Of a DNA stretch of 64,000 nt, positions 15,718 to 24,574 are shown piece by piece. This stretch comes from Aquimarina sp. AU474. GTDB lineage: Bacteria > Bacteroidota > Bacteroidia > Flavobacteriales > Flavobacteriaceae. The notes beneath the pieces were generated by a model that was given only the letters and a program-made list of their open reading frames with translations, was not told the origin of the DNA and did not search any database. The translations under genes and the position numbers were made by a program. Each line of letters opens with the position of its first letter. Position 1 is the stretch's first letter. Where the stretch lies: NCBI RefSeq assembly GCF_900312815.1, contig NZ_OMPE01000009.1:868001-932000 (forward strand), in the 5' to 3' direction.

Positions 15718-17919
15718 TTATTTTTCTATTTCATCTTTACTACCTATTAGTGTAAAATCAAGATGTCTTTTTACAAGGTCTGCATTTTTTACTTTTACAT
15801 AAACCTCATCTCCTAATTGATACACTTTTTTAGAAACGTCGCCTATCACAGCATATTCGTCTTGATCAAAAACATAATGATCATCATTCATATCCTTTAA
15901 ACGAATCATTCCTTCACACTTATTGTTAATAATTTCTACATATATACCCCATTCTGTTACACCAGAAATAACGCCTAAAAAATGCTCATTTTCATGATCT
16001 TTCATAAACTTGATCTGCATGTATTTTATAGAGTCTCGCTCTGCACTAGCGGCTAGGTTTTCCATACTACTACTATGGTTACATTTTTCTTCATATTCTT
16101 CCTCTGCAACAGATTTACCTTGATCTAGATAATGTTGCAGCAAACGGTGTGCCATAACATCTGGATATCTTCTAATTGGCGAAGTAAAATGAGAATAATA
16201 ATCAAATGCCAGTCCATAATGACCTATATTATGAGTTGTATATTCGGCTTTACTCATACTTCTAATTGCCAATGTATCTACCAAATTTTGTTCTTTCTTA
16301 CCTTGAACATCCTTTAATAATCCATTTAGTGATTTGGTAGTACTCTTACGATCTTTAAGATCTAATTTATACCCAAACCTGCCGATAATATTTTGTAATG
16401 CTGCTAATTTTTCATCATTTGGTTCATCATGTGTTCGATACACAAATGTTTTTTTTGGATTTTGCTTTCCTATGAACTCTGCTACCTTTTTATTTGCGAG
16501 CAACATAAATTCTTCAATAAGTTTATTAGCGTCCTTAGACGTCTTAAAAAAGACACCTACCGGTTCGTTTGTTTCATTTAATGCAAACTTCACTTCAACT
16601 TTATCAAAAGAAATAGCTCCATGTCTCATACGTTGTGAACGCATAATTTTTGCTAATTCATCTAATTTTAAAACGGCATTGGCAATATTTGGATCAGCTT
16701 TATATGCCTTACCAGTAAGCGAAATATCTGCAGGGATAGTATTTTCCTTGCTTTCAATAATATGTTGTGCTTCTTCATAAGCAAAACGTGCATCAGAATA
16801 TGTTACTGTTCTACCAAACCACTGATTTGTTATTTCTGCTTTATCATTTAATTCAAAAACAGCAGAAAATGTATATTTTTCTTCATGTGGTCGCAATGAA
16901 CAAGCGTTATTTGATAAAACTTCTGGAAGCATAGGTACTACTCTATCAACCAAATATACCGATGTAGCCCTTTCATAAGCTTCATCATCCAATATTGTTC
17001 CAGGAGTAACATAATGCGAAACGTCTGCAATATGGATTCCTATCTCATAATTTCCGTTCTCTAATACTTCAAATGATAATGCATCATCAAAATCTTTGGC
17101 ATCCTTAGGATCAATAGTAAAGGTCAAGGTTTTTCTCATATCCCTTCGTTTCTTCACTTCTGATTCTTGTATACTCGTATCTAATTCATTAGCATAATTT
17201 TCTACTTCTTCAGGAAATTCATAAGGCAATCCATATTGTGCTAAAATTGCATGAATTTCTGTATTATGCTCTCCTGGTTTACCAAGAACTTTAACTATTT
17301 TACCAAAAGGAGAATCAGCCTTCTCGGGCCAATCTTCTAACTTTACTAATACCTTATCACCATTTTCGGCTTCGCCTATTTTATTTTTTGGAATAAATAC
17401 ATCAGTATACATTTTGGTATCCTGCATATTTACAAAAGCATAATTCTTTTGGATTTCAATTACACCAACAAATTCATCTCTTTTTCGAGATATTATTCTA
17501 GAAATTTCTCCTTCACTTTTACCTCTTCTTTTTCTACGGTATATGTAAACTTCTACTTCATCTCCATGTAATGCTTTATTCAAATTATTATTAGGAATAA
17601 AAATATCTTCTTCAAGATCTTGCACAACAACATATCCGGTACCTTTTGAAGTGATTTCTAAATTACCGGTATATGTATTTATGTTTGCTACAATTTTAAA
17701 TTTCCCTCTATCAACTTCTTCAATCTGTTTTTTGGCGGCAAGTTGAGCTAATTTTTTGATAATCTGATTTCTACTACTTGCATCATTTACACCAAATTTT
17801 ACAGCTATTTGTTTATAATTAAAAGTTTTATTGGGTTCTGATTTTAATATTTTAAGTATTCCTTGGGTGATATTCTCTATTTTTGGGGACTTTTTTCTTC
17901 TTCTACTCTTTCTTTTCAT
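15718..17919 (-). CDS. rnr: Ribonuclease R (3'-5' exoribonuclease)
   Basis: A processive hydrolytic 3'-5' exoribonuclease of the RNase II/R family. Order: an N-terminal helix-turn-helix-like region, two cold-shock OB domains (about 80-235), the RNB catalytic domain (about 255-590, with TIDPKDAKDFDDAL carrying the conserved Asp residues), and a C-terminal S1 domain. I take ATG 17919 (MKRKSRRRKKS, 733 residues); a TTG three codons upstream is less likely. A near-consensus promoter TACTTTTA is at 17944-17951 on the minus strand. It sits directly left of the candidate origin region. Confidence 0.95.
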   Translation of the reverse strand: MKRKSRRRKKSPKIENITQGILKILKSEPNKTFNYKQIAVKFGVNDASSRNQIIKKLAQLAAKKQIEEVDRGKFKIVANINTYTGNLEITSKGTGYVVVQDLEEDIFIPNNNLNKALHGDEVEVYIYRRKRRGKSEGEISRIISRKRDEFVGVIEIQKNYAFVNMQDTKMYTDVFIPKNKIGEAENGDKVLVKLEDWPEKADSPFGKIVKVLGKPGEHNTEIHAILAQYGLPYEFPEEVENYANELDTSIQESEVKKRRDMRKTLTFTIDPKDAKDFDDALSFEVLENGNYEIGIHIADVSHYVTPGTILDDEAYERATSVYLVDRVVPMLPEVLSNNACSLRPHEEKYTFSAVFELNDKAEITNQWFGRTVTYSDARFAYEEAQHIIESKENTIPADISLTGKAYKADPNIANAVLKLDELAKIMRSQRMRHGAISFDKVEVKFALNETNEPVGVFFKTSKDANKLIEEFMLLANKKVAEFIGKQNPKKTFVYRTHDEPNDEKLAALQNIIGRFGYKLDLKDRKSTTKSLNGLLKDVQGKKEQNLVDTLAIRSMSKAEYTTHNIGHYGLAFDYYSHFTSPIRRYPDVMAHRLLQHYLDQGKSVAEEEYEEKCNHSSSMENLAASAERDSIKYMQIKFMKDHENEHFLGVISGVTEWGIYVEIINNKCEGMIRLKDMNDDHYVFDQDEYAVIGDVSKKVYQLGDEVYVKVKNADLVKRHLDFTLIGSKDEIEK

Positions 17920-18127
17920 TAATATCAATTATGTTATATTTGATAAAAGTACAGCTTATCTTTTAACATCTATAATTTTAAGTTTAAACTTTTATTAATA
18001 CTTAAATAGTATAATTGTTTTAGAACCAAAAAAAACATTATCTGTAAATCAGTTAATTACATCCAAAATTTCTTTACTCATTTTATTTGTTTTATTAAAA
18101 ATTACCTATTTTTAATACACTACAAAC

Positions 18128-18337
18128 ATGTATTATTCGTTACTCTTTTACGTATATATGAGTAAAATTAAAAAAGTACATAAAATTATAGTATTCTTCA
18201 TTCTAATTTTTTTGTTGGGTGTGTATTCTTTTACTATATACATAAATAACACTATAGATCAAAAAAATACAACATTGCAAGAGTCTGAAATAAATGGCTC
18301 TGTAAAATTTGATCAAGAAGCTACACAAATAAACTAA
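18128..18337 (+). CDS. Small single-helix membrane protein, unrecognised
   Basis: I do not recognise this protein. It is 69 residues from ATG 18128 or 59 from ATG 18158 (MSKIKKVHK, the more natural start for a signal-anchor: basic residues, then a hydrophobic helix IIVFFILIFLLGVYSFTIYI). The short tail is polar. It precedes the DUF2007 gene by 70 bases. It may be real, but AT-rich DNA makes spurious small membrane frames likely. Confidence 0.4.
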   Translation: MYYSLLFYVYMSKIKKVHKIIVFFILIFLLGVYSFTIYINNTIDQKNTTLQESEINGSVKFDQEATQIN

Positions 18338-18407
18338 TCCAATACAGGATAGAGTTATATCATATTTTGTATATTTAAGGTAACTGCTAAAAAGTATATC
18401 TTACTAT

Positions 18408-18647
18408 ATGAAAGATTTTGTTATTGTAAAAACATACACTTATCCCTACGAATATGCCATATTAAAACTTTTATTAGAGAAAGAAAGTATTTCGTATTTT
18501 TTTGAAAATGAAACAATGATAGGTGTTTTCCCTTTTTACTCTAACGCATTGGGCGGAATAAATCTCAGAGTTCACCTAAAAGACAAAACAAGAGTACTAC
18601 AAATCATTAAAGATCTAAACACAAACTCACATTTAAGAATTGTCTAA
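18408..18647 (+). CDS. DUF2007 small protein (putative signal-transducing)
   Basis: A 79-residue protein matching the DUF2007 pattern: a beta strand (FVIVKTYTYPYEYAILKLLLE), a short strand with YFFENE, then FPFYSNALGGINLRVH and a final helix. This family has a ferredoxin-like fold and is sometimes named a putative signal-transducing protein; its role is not established. It is the last gene before the candidate origin region and is transcribed towards it. Confidence 0.82.
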   Translation: MKDFVIVKTYTYPYEYAILKLLLEKESISYFFENETMIGVFPFYSNALGGINLRVHLKDKTRVLQIIKDLNTNSHLRIV

Positions 18648-18926
18648 ATTCTTTTTCAAAGTACATTCCTTATTCAATATAGTTTTCAACACATATTATA
18701 TATATCTTTTTTCTTTTTTTTAAATTTAAAATAATTAATAGTGATTATAATGTAGTGTGGATAGCGGTATAAGTTTTGGATTATTTATTAGGTTTTTAAG
18801 TTTGATTAAATTTTCAGAATGATATAAACAGGATATCAATATGGTAATTGCCTGAAAATGTTGCCAAAATAATATTTAATGAACAGTTGTTAATATGTAA
18901 TCCGCACATTAAAATCTTAATATAAT

Positions 18927-18941
18927 TACGGTAAAACCGTA
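18927..18941. repeat. Inverted repeat in the candidate origin
   Basis: TACGGT-AAA-ACCGTA, a perfect 6-base stem with a 3-base spacer; no T-run follows, so a terminator is unlikely. A protein-binding site is possible. Confidence 0.5.
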
Positions 18942-18947
18942 GTTCAT

Positions 18948-18964
18948 AACATTAACTTAATGTT
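18948..18964. repeat. Inverted repeat in the candidate origin
   Basis: AACATTAA-C-TTAATGTT, a perfect 8-base palindrome around one base, seven bases after the preceding inverted repeat. Confidence 0.5.
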
Positions 18965-19176
18965 TGAAAAGTTATCCAAAAAAAGGAGAGTTAATATTTT
19001 GATATTTGATAAGTCTACTTGTATTCTAATAAAAAAGTAAACAACCAAAAAAACTTTATCAATTTTAAGAACCATTTATTCACAACTGGTGTTAACAGAA
19101 GGTAAGGAGTTATTAACATTGGGATAACATTAAGTAAATAATTGATTTTTTGGAGTTTACTTTTTTAGGATTAAAG

Positions 19177-19184
19177 TATCTTTG
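19177..19184 (+). promoter_or_regulatory. Promoter -7 element (TATCTTTG) for rpiB
   Basis: Exact TAnnTTTG, 28 bases before ATG 19213. It lies inside the longest open frame, so the upstream ATG at 19150 is not the start. Confidence 0.6.
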
Positions 19185-19212
19185 TTTTAATAATAAAAAG
19201 AGAGTCTATACA

Positions 19213-19647
19213 ATGAAAATAGCTATTGGAAACGATCACGCAGGAACCGAATATAAGGTTACAATTGTTGAGTATTTAAAATCTGAAGGAATTGAAGTTA
19301 TTAATTACGGTACTAATGAAGAGGCTAGTGTAGATTATCCTGATTTTGTACATCCTGTTGCTAAAGATGTAGATGCTACCAATGTAGATTTTGGAATTTT
19401 AATTTGTGGAAGCGGTAATGGTGTTGCTATGACTGCTAATAAATATAAAAATATCCGCGCGGGATTATGTTGGACCAAAGAAATTACAGAATTAACTAGA
19501 CAGCATAATAATGCTAATATTGTATGTATCCCAGCAAGATTTACTTCGCAGGCACAAGCTCTAGAAATAGTAAGAACATTTTTAGAAACTCAATTTGAAG
19601 GAGGGAGACATTTAAACAGAGTTAATAAAATACCAAGCTGTATTTAA
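19213..19647 (+). CDS. rpiB: Ribose 5-phosphate isomerase B
   Basis: RpiB interconverts ribose 5-phosphate and ribulose 5-phosphate in the pentose phosphate pathway. The protein (144 residues from ATG 19213) starts with the typical MKIAIGNDHAG, has the active-site Cys loop ICGSGNGVAMTANK and the HNNANIVCIPAR segment near the end. The size is normal. It is followed by an acetyltransferase gene after 8 bases and is probably co-transcribed with it. It is the first gene right of the candidate origin. Confidence 0.95.
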   Translation: MKIAIGNDHAGTEYKVTIVEYLKSEGIEVINYGTNEEASVDYPDFVHPVAKDVDATNVDFGILICGSGNGVAMTANKYKNIRAGLCWTKEITELTRQHNNANIVCIPARFTSQAQALEIVRTFLETQFEGGRHLNRVNKIPSCI

Positions 19648-19655
19648 TACAATAT

Positions 19656-20102
19656 ATGAGTATTAGATTTGAAGTTAAACGTTTTGATGAGCTCTCAACT
19701 GTTGAGTTGTATAAAATTTTGCGCTTACGCGCAGAAGTTTTTATAGTTGAACAACAATGTGTTTATCAAGATATAGACAATAAAGATCAAAATTCATTAC
19801 ATGTTATAGGTTATAAAGAAAAAAAAATTATAGCCTATACAAGGATTTTTGATGCTGGGGATTATTTTGAAAACGCGAGTATAGGAAGAGTTGTAATCTC
19901 AAAAAAAGAAAGACAATTTGGATATGGTCATGACTTGATTAAAGAAAGTATTATGGCTGTAGAAAAAAACTACAAAACCAATATTATTAAAATATCTGCG
20001 CAAACGTATCTTAAAAAATTTTACGAATCTCATGGGTTTCTACAAGTAGGTGAAGAATATCTAGAAGATGATATTCCGCATGTTGGCATGTTGAAATCTT
20101 AA
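19656..20102 (+). CDS. ElaA-type GNAT acetyltransferase
   Basis: A 148-residue GNAT-fold acetyltransferase. ElaA-like features: LRLRAEVFIVEQQCVYQDID in the N-terminal part, the acetyl-CoA loop RQFGYGHDL around residues 88-96, and FYESHGFLQVGEEYLEDDIPHVGM at the end. Substrate unknown. It is coupled to rpiB (8-base gap) and convergent with the DUF5689 gene. Confidence 0.88.
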   Translation: MSIRFEVKRFDELSTVELYKILRLRAEVFIVEQQCVYQDIDNKDQNSLHVIGYKEKKIIAYTRIFDAGDYFENASIGRVVISKKERQFGYGHDLIKESIMAVEKNYKTNIIKISAQTYLKKFYESHGFLQVGEEYLEDDIPHVGMLKS

Positions 20103-20136
20103 TAAAACATTTCACCCACCTTTACAGCACTATTGA

Positions 20137-21540
20137 TTATTGAGCAACTAGTGTAATATTATCTATATGATAACGTGTAGTCGCTCTAGGGTCTCCACCC
20201 GTATACCTAAACCCAATCCTTATGTTATTGTCGATGCAGGACAGGCTAGTAGGTCCTGCAGGGATAAAATCACCAAAAGAGTTTAAAGGACCTCTTGGTA
20301 TTGCTACATCAAGCTTGATCCAGGTTGCTGATGATATGTCATCCACAAAATTATTCGTTACAAAAACCTCAAGAATATTTCCGTTATCATAACCTGCTTG
20401 TAAATCAAAATTTAAAACTTCACTTGTAGATGTACTCATGTCAATTTCTGGAGTGATTAACCACACTTCATATAAGCCTTCTTTTGACCTAAAGCCGGTA
20501 ATTTGAGCATATTTATTTTCGTTAAATTCACCTATTTTGTATTTTAATTTACCTTTTGTAGTGTTGGTGTTAATCCACCCTAGTTTTCCTAAGTCTGATG
20601 ACTTAAATTCGGTAAAATCTTGTTGAAATAGTAATGTATTTCCTTCTTGATCTAATACACAATTCAAAACCTCTGGATCACACCTATTGTTTATGTCGAA
20701 AACTAAACCATTTGGGTTATTAAGAACTATATTATATGCATCTCCTAAAAAACTTTTTGTTAAAATACCTTCGAAACTTCCTTGATTTTCTGGCAATTTT
20801 AACCCTTTAAAATCTGAAAAAGTACTTGTACTTAGAATTGTTGTTCTACCATTTTTGCAACTCTCAACAATACGTTCACCATCAAACTTATCGTTTGGTT
20901 CGGCCGCAAACGTGAATGTATTTTCGTCTAGAACGATGTTTTTGTTGAATTGAATATTGTTTAATTTTATGTATAAATTTAAGAGTCGATCTGTAAAATT
21001 TTCAAGGGTAGTTTCTAGAGGTGTAATTGATGTTATTTCGTTAGATCTTGTTATTATATCCTTAACAGAAAATGATGGAATATGAGCAATATTGTTTCCT
21101 TCTAACACGCCCAGGGTGGGTATTCCATTTTCTATTCCCAAGGACAAACCATTTAGGTTGATGAATATTTTTCTTCCAAACTCATAAGATGTAAAGAGTG
21201 GGCTATCATCTATTAATATCCTAATACCTGCAGTAGGGTTTGCGCTTTTATTTTGTATGATAATTTCTTTAAAAAAATTACTCGCCCTATCGCTAGATAC
21301 AACGTATCCACTTATTATGTTATCTGTGTTTTTAAAAATTAGATTAGCATTTTCACCTTCTTTTTCTATTTCTTGTTGTAAAAAACCAAGTACAGCTTCA
21401 ATGTCGATTATTGTTCCTGTGATGGGTTGTTCCTCGATTATTAAAGCAGGTGTTTCAAAATCATTTTCGGGCGTACAGTTTGACAAGAATAACATTAGTA
21501 CTATGTACATCATTAGTTTTTCAAATTGAGTTGTAATCAT
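20137..21540 (-). CDS. DUF5689 surface lipoprotein
   Basis: A lipoprotein signal ends in the lipobox LFLSNC (Cys about residue 22), so the mature protein is membrane-anchored, probably on the outer face. An N-terminal region of about 240 residues matches DUF5689 (IDIEAVLGFLQQE, then IISGYVVSSDRASNFFKEIIIQN and OB-like beta strands). The C-terminal part (about 290-467, with LLFQQDFTEFKS and YHIDNITLV) looks like a choice-of-anchor J jelly-roll. It follows the TonB receptor gene by 17 bases and is surely co-transcribed, forming an uptake pair. An internal Met at residue 10 may be the true start. Confidence 0.85.
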   Translation of the reverse strand: MITTQFEKLMMYIVLMLFLSNCTPENDFETPALIIEEQPITGTIIDIEAVLGFLQQEIEKEGENANLIFKNTDNIISGYVVSSDRASNFFKEIIIQNKSANPTAGIRILIDDSPLFTSYEFGRKIFINLNGLSLGIENGIPTLGVLEGNNIAHIPSFSVKDIITRSNEITSITPLETTLENFTDRLLNLYIKLNNIQFNKNIVLDENTFTFAAEPNDKFDGERIVESCKNGRTTILSTSTFSDFKGLKLPENQGSFEGILTKSFLGDAYNIVLNNPNGLVFDINNRCDPEVLNCVLDQEGNTLLFQQDFTEFKSSDLGKLGWINTNTTKGKLKYKIGEFNENKYAQITGFRSKEGLYEVWLITPEIDMSTSTSEVLNFDLQAGYDNGNILEVFVTNNFVDDISSATWIKLDVAIPRGPLNSFGDFIPAGPTSLSCIDNNIRIGFRYTGGDPRATTRYHIDNITLVAQ

Positions 21541-21557
21541 TTTATTGTATTTAATCG

Positions 21558-24443
21558 TTAAAATCGTATATAAAAATTGAGGTAGTACGACGTACCATAA
21601 CCGTAAAAATATTTTGGTCCAAATACAGGGGTATCTCTATTGGATTCTTCAAGCGCTAGTCTATAATTGGCATTTCTGGTTTGTTCAAATCCTCCTGTTC
21701 TATATTGCTGGTTAAGAATGTTGTTGATTGAGGCAAAAAACCCGACATAATATTTGTCTATCCTCCATGATTTTCCTCCAATAGCATTGACTAAAAAATA
21801 GTCATCAAAACGCTCTTGTTGTAATAAAGATCTTGCAGTAGTTTCATTATAATCATTAAAAGGTAAACCATCAGAATCTTGATAAAAATTGGATGTTCTA
21901 GCAAATGGACTTACGCTTATAAAGGCATTAGAGAAATAATTAGTCGTAGCTCCAAACCACCAAAAATTTGGATCACGATATTCAAAACCAATTTGTGCTG
22001 CATTTTGAGGTCCGCCAGAAAGATAATACCCTTTTAAATTAGATGTGCCAATGGTTTTTATGCCTTGATCATCGGTAAAAGAATCACTAGTGCTTGCCAA
22101 CGTTAAACTAGGGTTGTTGTCGTATAAAAAATTACCTATTGCGGCAACACCTTTTAGCTTTATTGTTGGAATAATTTGATAGGTTAGGCCCAACTCTCCT
22201 CCATAGTATAACCTGTTGATGTCGGTTAATATTTCTTGAACAAAACCTGATTCTGAACCAGAGATTGCCTGTGTATAAAAAAAAGAAATATTTGTGGCAT
22301 CCAGAATATTAGTATAATAACCCGTTAGTGTTGCTTTGATGTGCTCTGAACGAAATATATAGCTAGCGTCTAGAGATGTTATTTTTTCACTTTTTTGGTT
22401 TTTATTGATTAATTCGGCTACAGTTATATTGGATTGCCTTGGGTTTACGAAAGCATTTCTAATTGTAGGCGCTTTGTTAAAGTGAGCTGTATTTATTTGT
22501 ATGGAATGTAACCCGAGAATTCTATAGGTAAGCCCTGCTTTTATTCCATAATTTTGAAAGTTTAAAGAAGAACTTTTACCGAAAGATTTATTGCCAGGAA
22601 AATATCCGTTTTCAAAAAAACCATTTCTTTGATATAAGGTTTGAGAAAGGTTCCCTGCTAAGAAAAAATCAACAGCTTTAAATTTAAATTGTGATTGAAG
22701 ATAGCTATTAAACGTAGAGGCTTTTATTTCATAGTTATAATCATAAATATCATCTTCTTGTACGATACGATTGGGATTGCGTATATCGCTTTGGGCCCTA
22801 TTTGATGTTTCAGAATTTGTTAACCCCGCTGTAGACAAGGCAAATAAGTCAACATCCAAAAACCCTGTTCCGCCCAATAAATCATTAACTTTAGCAAAAT
22901 TATGACTTGCCAAGTTTTGGTAATTTAAGGTGGCATTTAGAGTAATGTGATCATTTAATTGGGTGTTTAGAATAATGTTTCCTGTAAATTGTGTGTCATC
23001 CGTACGATCTTCGTATAAAATATAAGTTGCATTTTTTCCTTGTTGTACATTTTGCAGGTTGCTTTGTATTAATTCTTCCCAATTAATTTGGCCATGATTT
23101 AAAAGGCTTTGATATGCTAAAAATGCTTTTTGATAATCCAAAGATGTTGGGTTAGGATCACTTAAAAAAGAACTAGGTAAATTATCAGTATGAACAGGGT
23201 TTGTATCTATACTCCTACCACCTCCTGTATATAACTGTTGCCCATCTTGGGTTATTAACAGGTCACCACCTCCATTATCAATTCTTGTGTTGGCTATTTT
23301 ACCTGTTTGAAACGCAAGGTTTGTGTTCAGGCTTGTTTTATTAGTGAGATTCCAATAATGGTTTAACATCACTACAGGCTCTTCAATTTGTCGCTCACGG
23401 GCATTTCTTATTTTCCCTTGTTGATAACCCCAATTGGGGTTATAAGTAGCTCCTTTAATTTTAAAAACCTCTTCGGTAATAGCGGTGGATCTACCTCGAC
23501 GATTTGGAGTATAAAAACCCGTAAAATTGAGACTATGATTTTTATTTAATTTTTTTTCAATAGAGACAAAGAAAGAATTGGCTTCATATCCTGTTCCGTC
23601 AATGAAACCTTCTTGTCCAAATCTACGAGATAGAGATAATGAAAATGCCCAATCCTTTGATGTTATTCCAGAATTATAAGTTCCCATAACTCGTCCTTGA
23701 TAGCTTCTATTTGAAGAAGCGTAGGATATTCTAATTCCTTTTCTATATTTTGATGCTCTCATAATAATATTAGAAGTTCCTAAAAGCCCACCAAAGGAGT
23801 ACTCGTTTTTGGTTATACCAAAAGAAAACTCTTGATTACGTTGTACATCATTTAATCCACCCCAATTACTCCACTGAGGGTTACCATTCAAAAACTTATT
23901 CATTTCAACACCGTTAATTAGGACTTTGTTATTTTCATTTTTTAATCCTCTTGGGCGAAAGAACGTAGTGCCAAAATCATAAGCTGCGGCATTAAGAAAA
24001 ACACTTCGATTAGCATGTAATAGTGCAGATGTATTAAAGGAAACATCATTGTCTTGATCTAATTCATTATCGGTTAGGTTGATTGTTCCTATTTGCTTTT
24101 GTTCTGATGTGAAATCATAACTCAGATAAAGTATTTTAAGATCTAATATTTGACCTTGATTTATAGTTATCGGAAACTGTTTTGTAACATACCCCAGCTT
24201 TGTTAGAATCAGGATTTGTTCGCCTAACGGAAGAGTTTTGTCTTTAAAGTTAAATACACCAAAGCTATTGGTTTTAGTAGAAACGGCTGATGATTTAATA
24301 GTGATAGTTACATCTGTAATATTCTCACTTGTGAAGTTATCAACTACTCTTCCTTGCAGATTAGCTTGCTGGGCAGTTATAGGTGAAAAAGACAAAAGAA
24401 ATATAGATACTAATTGTATTACTGTGTATAAGCGATATACCAT
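21558..24443 (-). CDS. TonB-dependent outer-membrane receptor
   Basis: A 961-residue TonB-dependent transporter. Order: signal peptide (to about residue 25), carboxypeptidase-regulatory-like beta sandwich (about 28-115, with LQGRVVDNFTSENI), plug domain (about 130-245, with NNKVLINGVEMN) and a beta-barrel ending in the aromatic C-terminus YYLNFYIRF. Substrate is not evident; the neighbouring DUF5689 lipoprotein and the divergent secreted EEP nuclease/phosphatase suggest uptake of nucleic-acid or organophosphate breakdown products (inference). It is first in the operon with the DUF5689 gene. Confidence 0.93.
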   Translation of the reverse strand: MVYRLYTVIQLVSIFLLSFSPITAQQANLQGRVVDNFTSENITDVTITIKSSAVSTKTNSFGVFNFKDKTLPLGEQILILTKLGYVTKQFPITINQGQILDLKILYLSYDFTSEQKQIGTINLTDNELDQDNDVSFNTSALLHANRSVFLNAAAYDFGTTFFRPRGLKNENNKVLINGVEMNKFLNGNPQWSNWGGLNDVQRNQEFSFGITKNEYSFGGLLGTSNIIMRASKYRKGIRISYASSNRSYQGRVMGTYNSGITSKDWAFSLSLSRRFGQEGFIDGTGYEANSFFVSIEKKLNKNHSLNFTGFYTPNRRGRSTAITEEVFKIKGATYNPNWGYQQGKIRNARERQIEEPVVMLNHYWNLTNKTSLNTNLAFQTGKIANTRIDNGGGDLLITQDGQQLYTGGGRSIDTNPVHTDNLPSSFLSDPNPTSLDYQKAFLAYQSLLNHGQINWEELIQSNLQNVQQGKNATYILYEDRTDDTQFTGNIILNTQLNDHITLNATLNYQNLASHNFAKVNDLLGGTGFLDVDLFALSTAGLTNSETSNRAQSDIRNPNRIVQEDDIYDYNYEIKASTFNSYLQSQFKFKAVDFFLAGNLSQTLYQRNGFFENGYFPGNKSFGKSSSLNFQNYGIKAGLTYRILGLHSIQINTAHFNKAPTIRNAFVNPRQSNITVAELINKNQKSEKITSLDASYIFRSEHIKATLTGYYTNILDATNISFFYTQAISGSESGFVQEILTDINRLYYGGELGLTYQIIPTIKLKGVAAIGNFLYDNNPSLTLASTSDSFTDDQGIKTIGTSNLKGYYLSGGPQNAAQIGFEYRDPNFWWFGATTNYFSNAFISVSPFARTSNFYQDSDGLPFNDYNETTARSLLQQERFDDYFLVNAIGGKSWRIDKYYVGFFASINNILNQQYRTGGFEQTRNANYRLALEESNRDTPVFGPKYFYGYGTSYYLNFYIRF

Positions 24444-24483
24444 ACTTCACATTATGTGTTAAAATTTATAAAAAGCGGGTAGG

Positions 24484-24491
24484 TATATTTG
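24484..24491 (+). promoter_or_regulatory. Promoter -7 element (TATATTTG) for the EEP gene
   Basis: Exact TAnnTTTG in the divergent gap with the TonB receptor, about 84 bases before the EEP start. Confidence 0.4.
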
Positions 24492-24574
24492 TAAAATGCA
24501 ATAATAAAGCACTCGAGTTTCATTTTTTGAAACTGGAAACATGAATATTTGTATTAGATATAATTTGAGTGTTT

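Larger units (their letters stand above)
18648..19176. other. oriC: Candidate chromosomal replication origin (oriC) in a 0.5-kb gene-free gap
   Basis: This is the longest gene-free stretch of the window. It contains a very AT-rich tract (18671-18740, a possible unwinding element), then DnaA-box-like 9-mers: TGTGGATAG (18756-18764, complement CTATCCACA, one mismatch to TTATCCACA), TTATCCAAA (18972-18980, one mismatch), TTATTCACA (19076-19084, fits TTATNCACA) and a weaker TTGGGATAA (19119-19127, complement). Two inverted repeats lie between them. By eye, non-coding bases 17941-18120 carry about 10 G to 22 C, while 18721-18900 carry about 31 G to 9 C on the + strand, the sign change expected when crossing an origin rightward. 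mnmG with parS sites and rnpA lie within 20 kb. dnaA is not in the window, so this remains inference. Confidence 0.5.
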
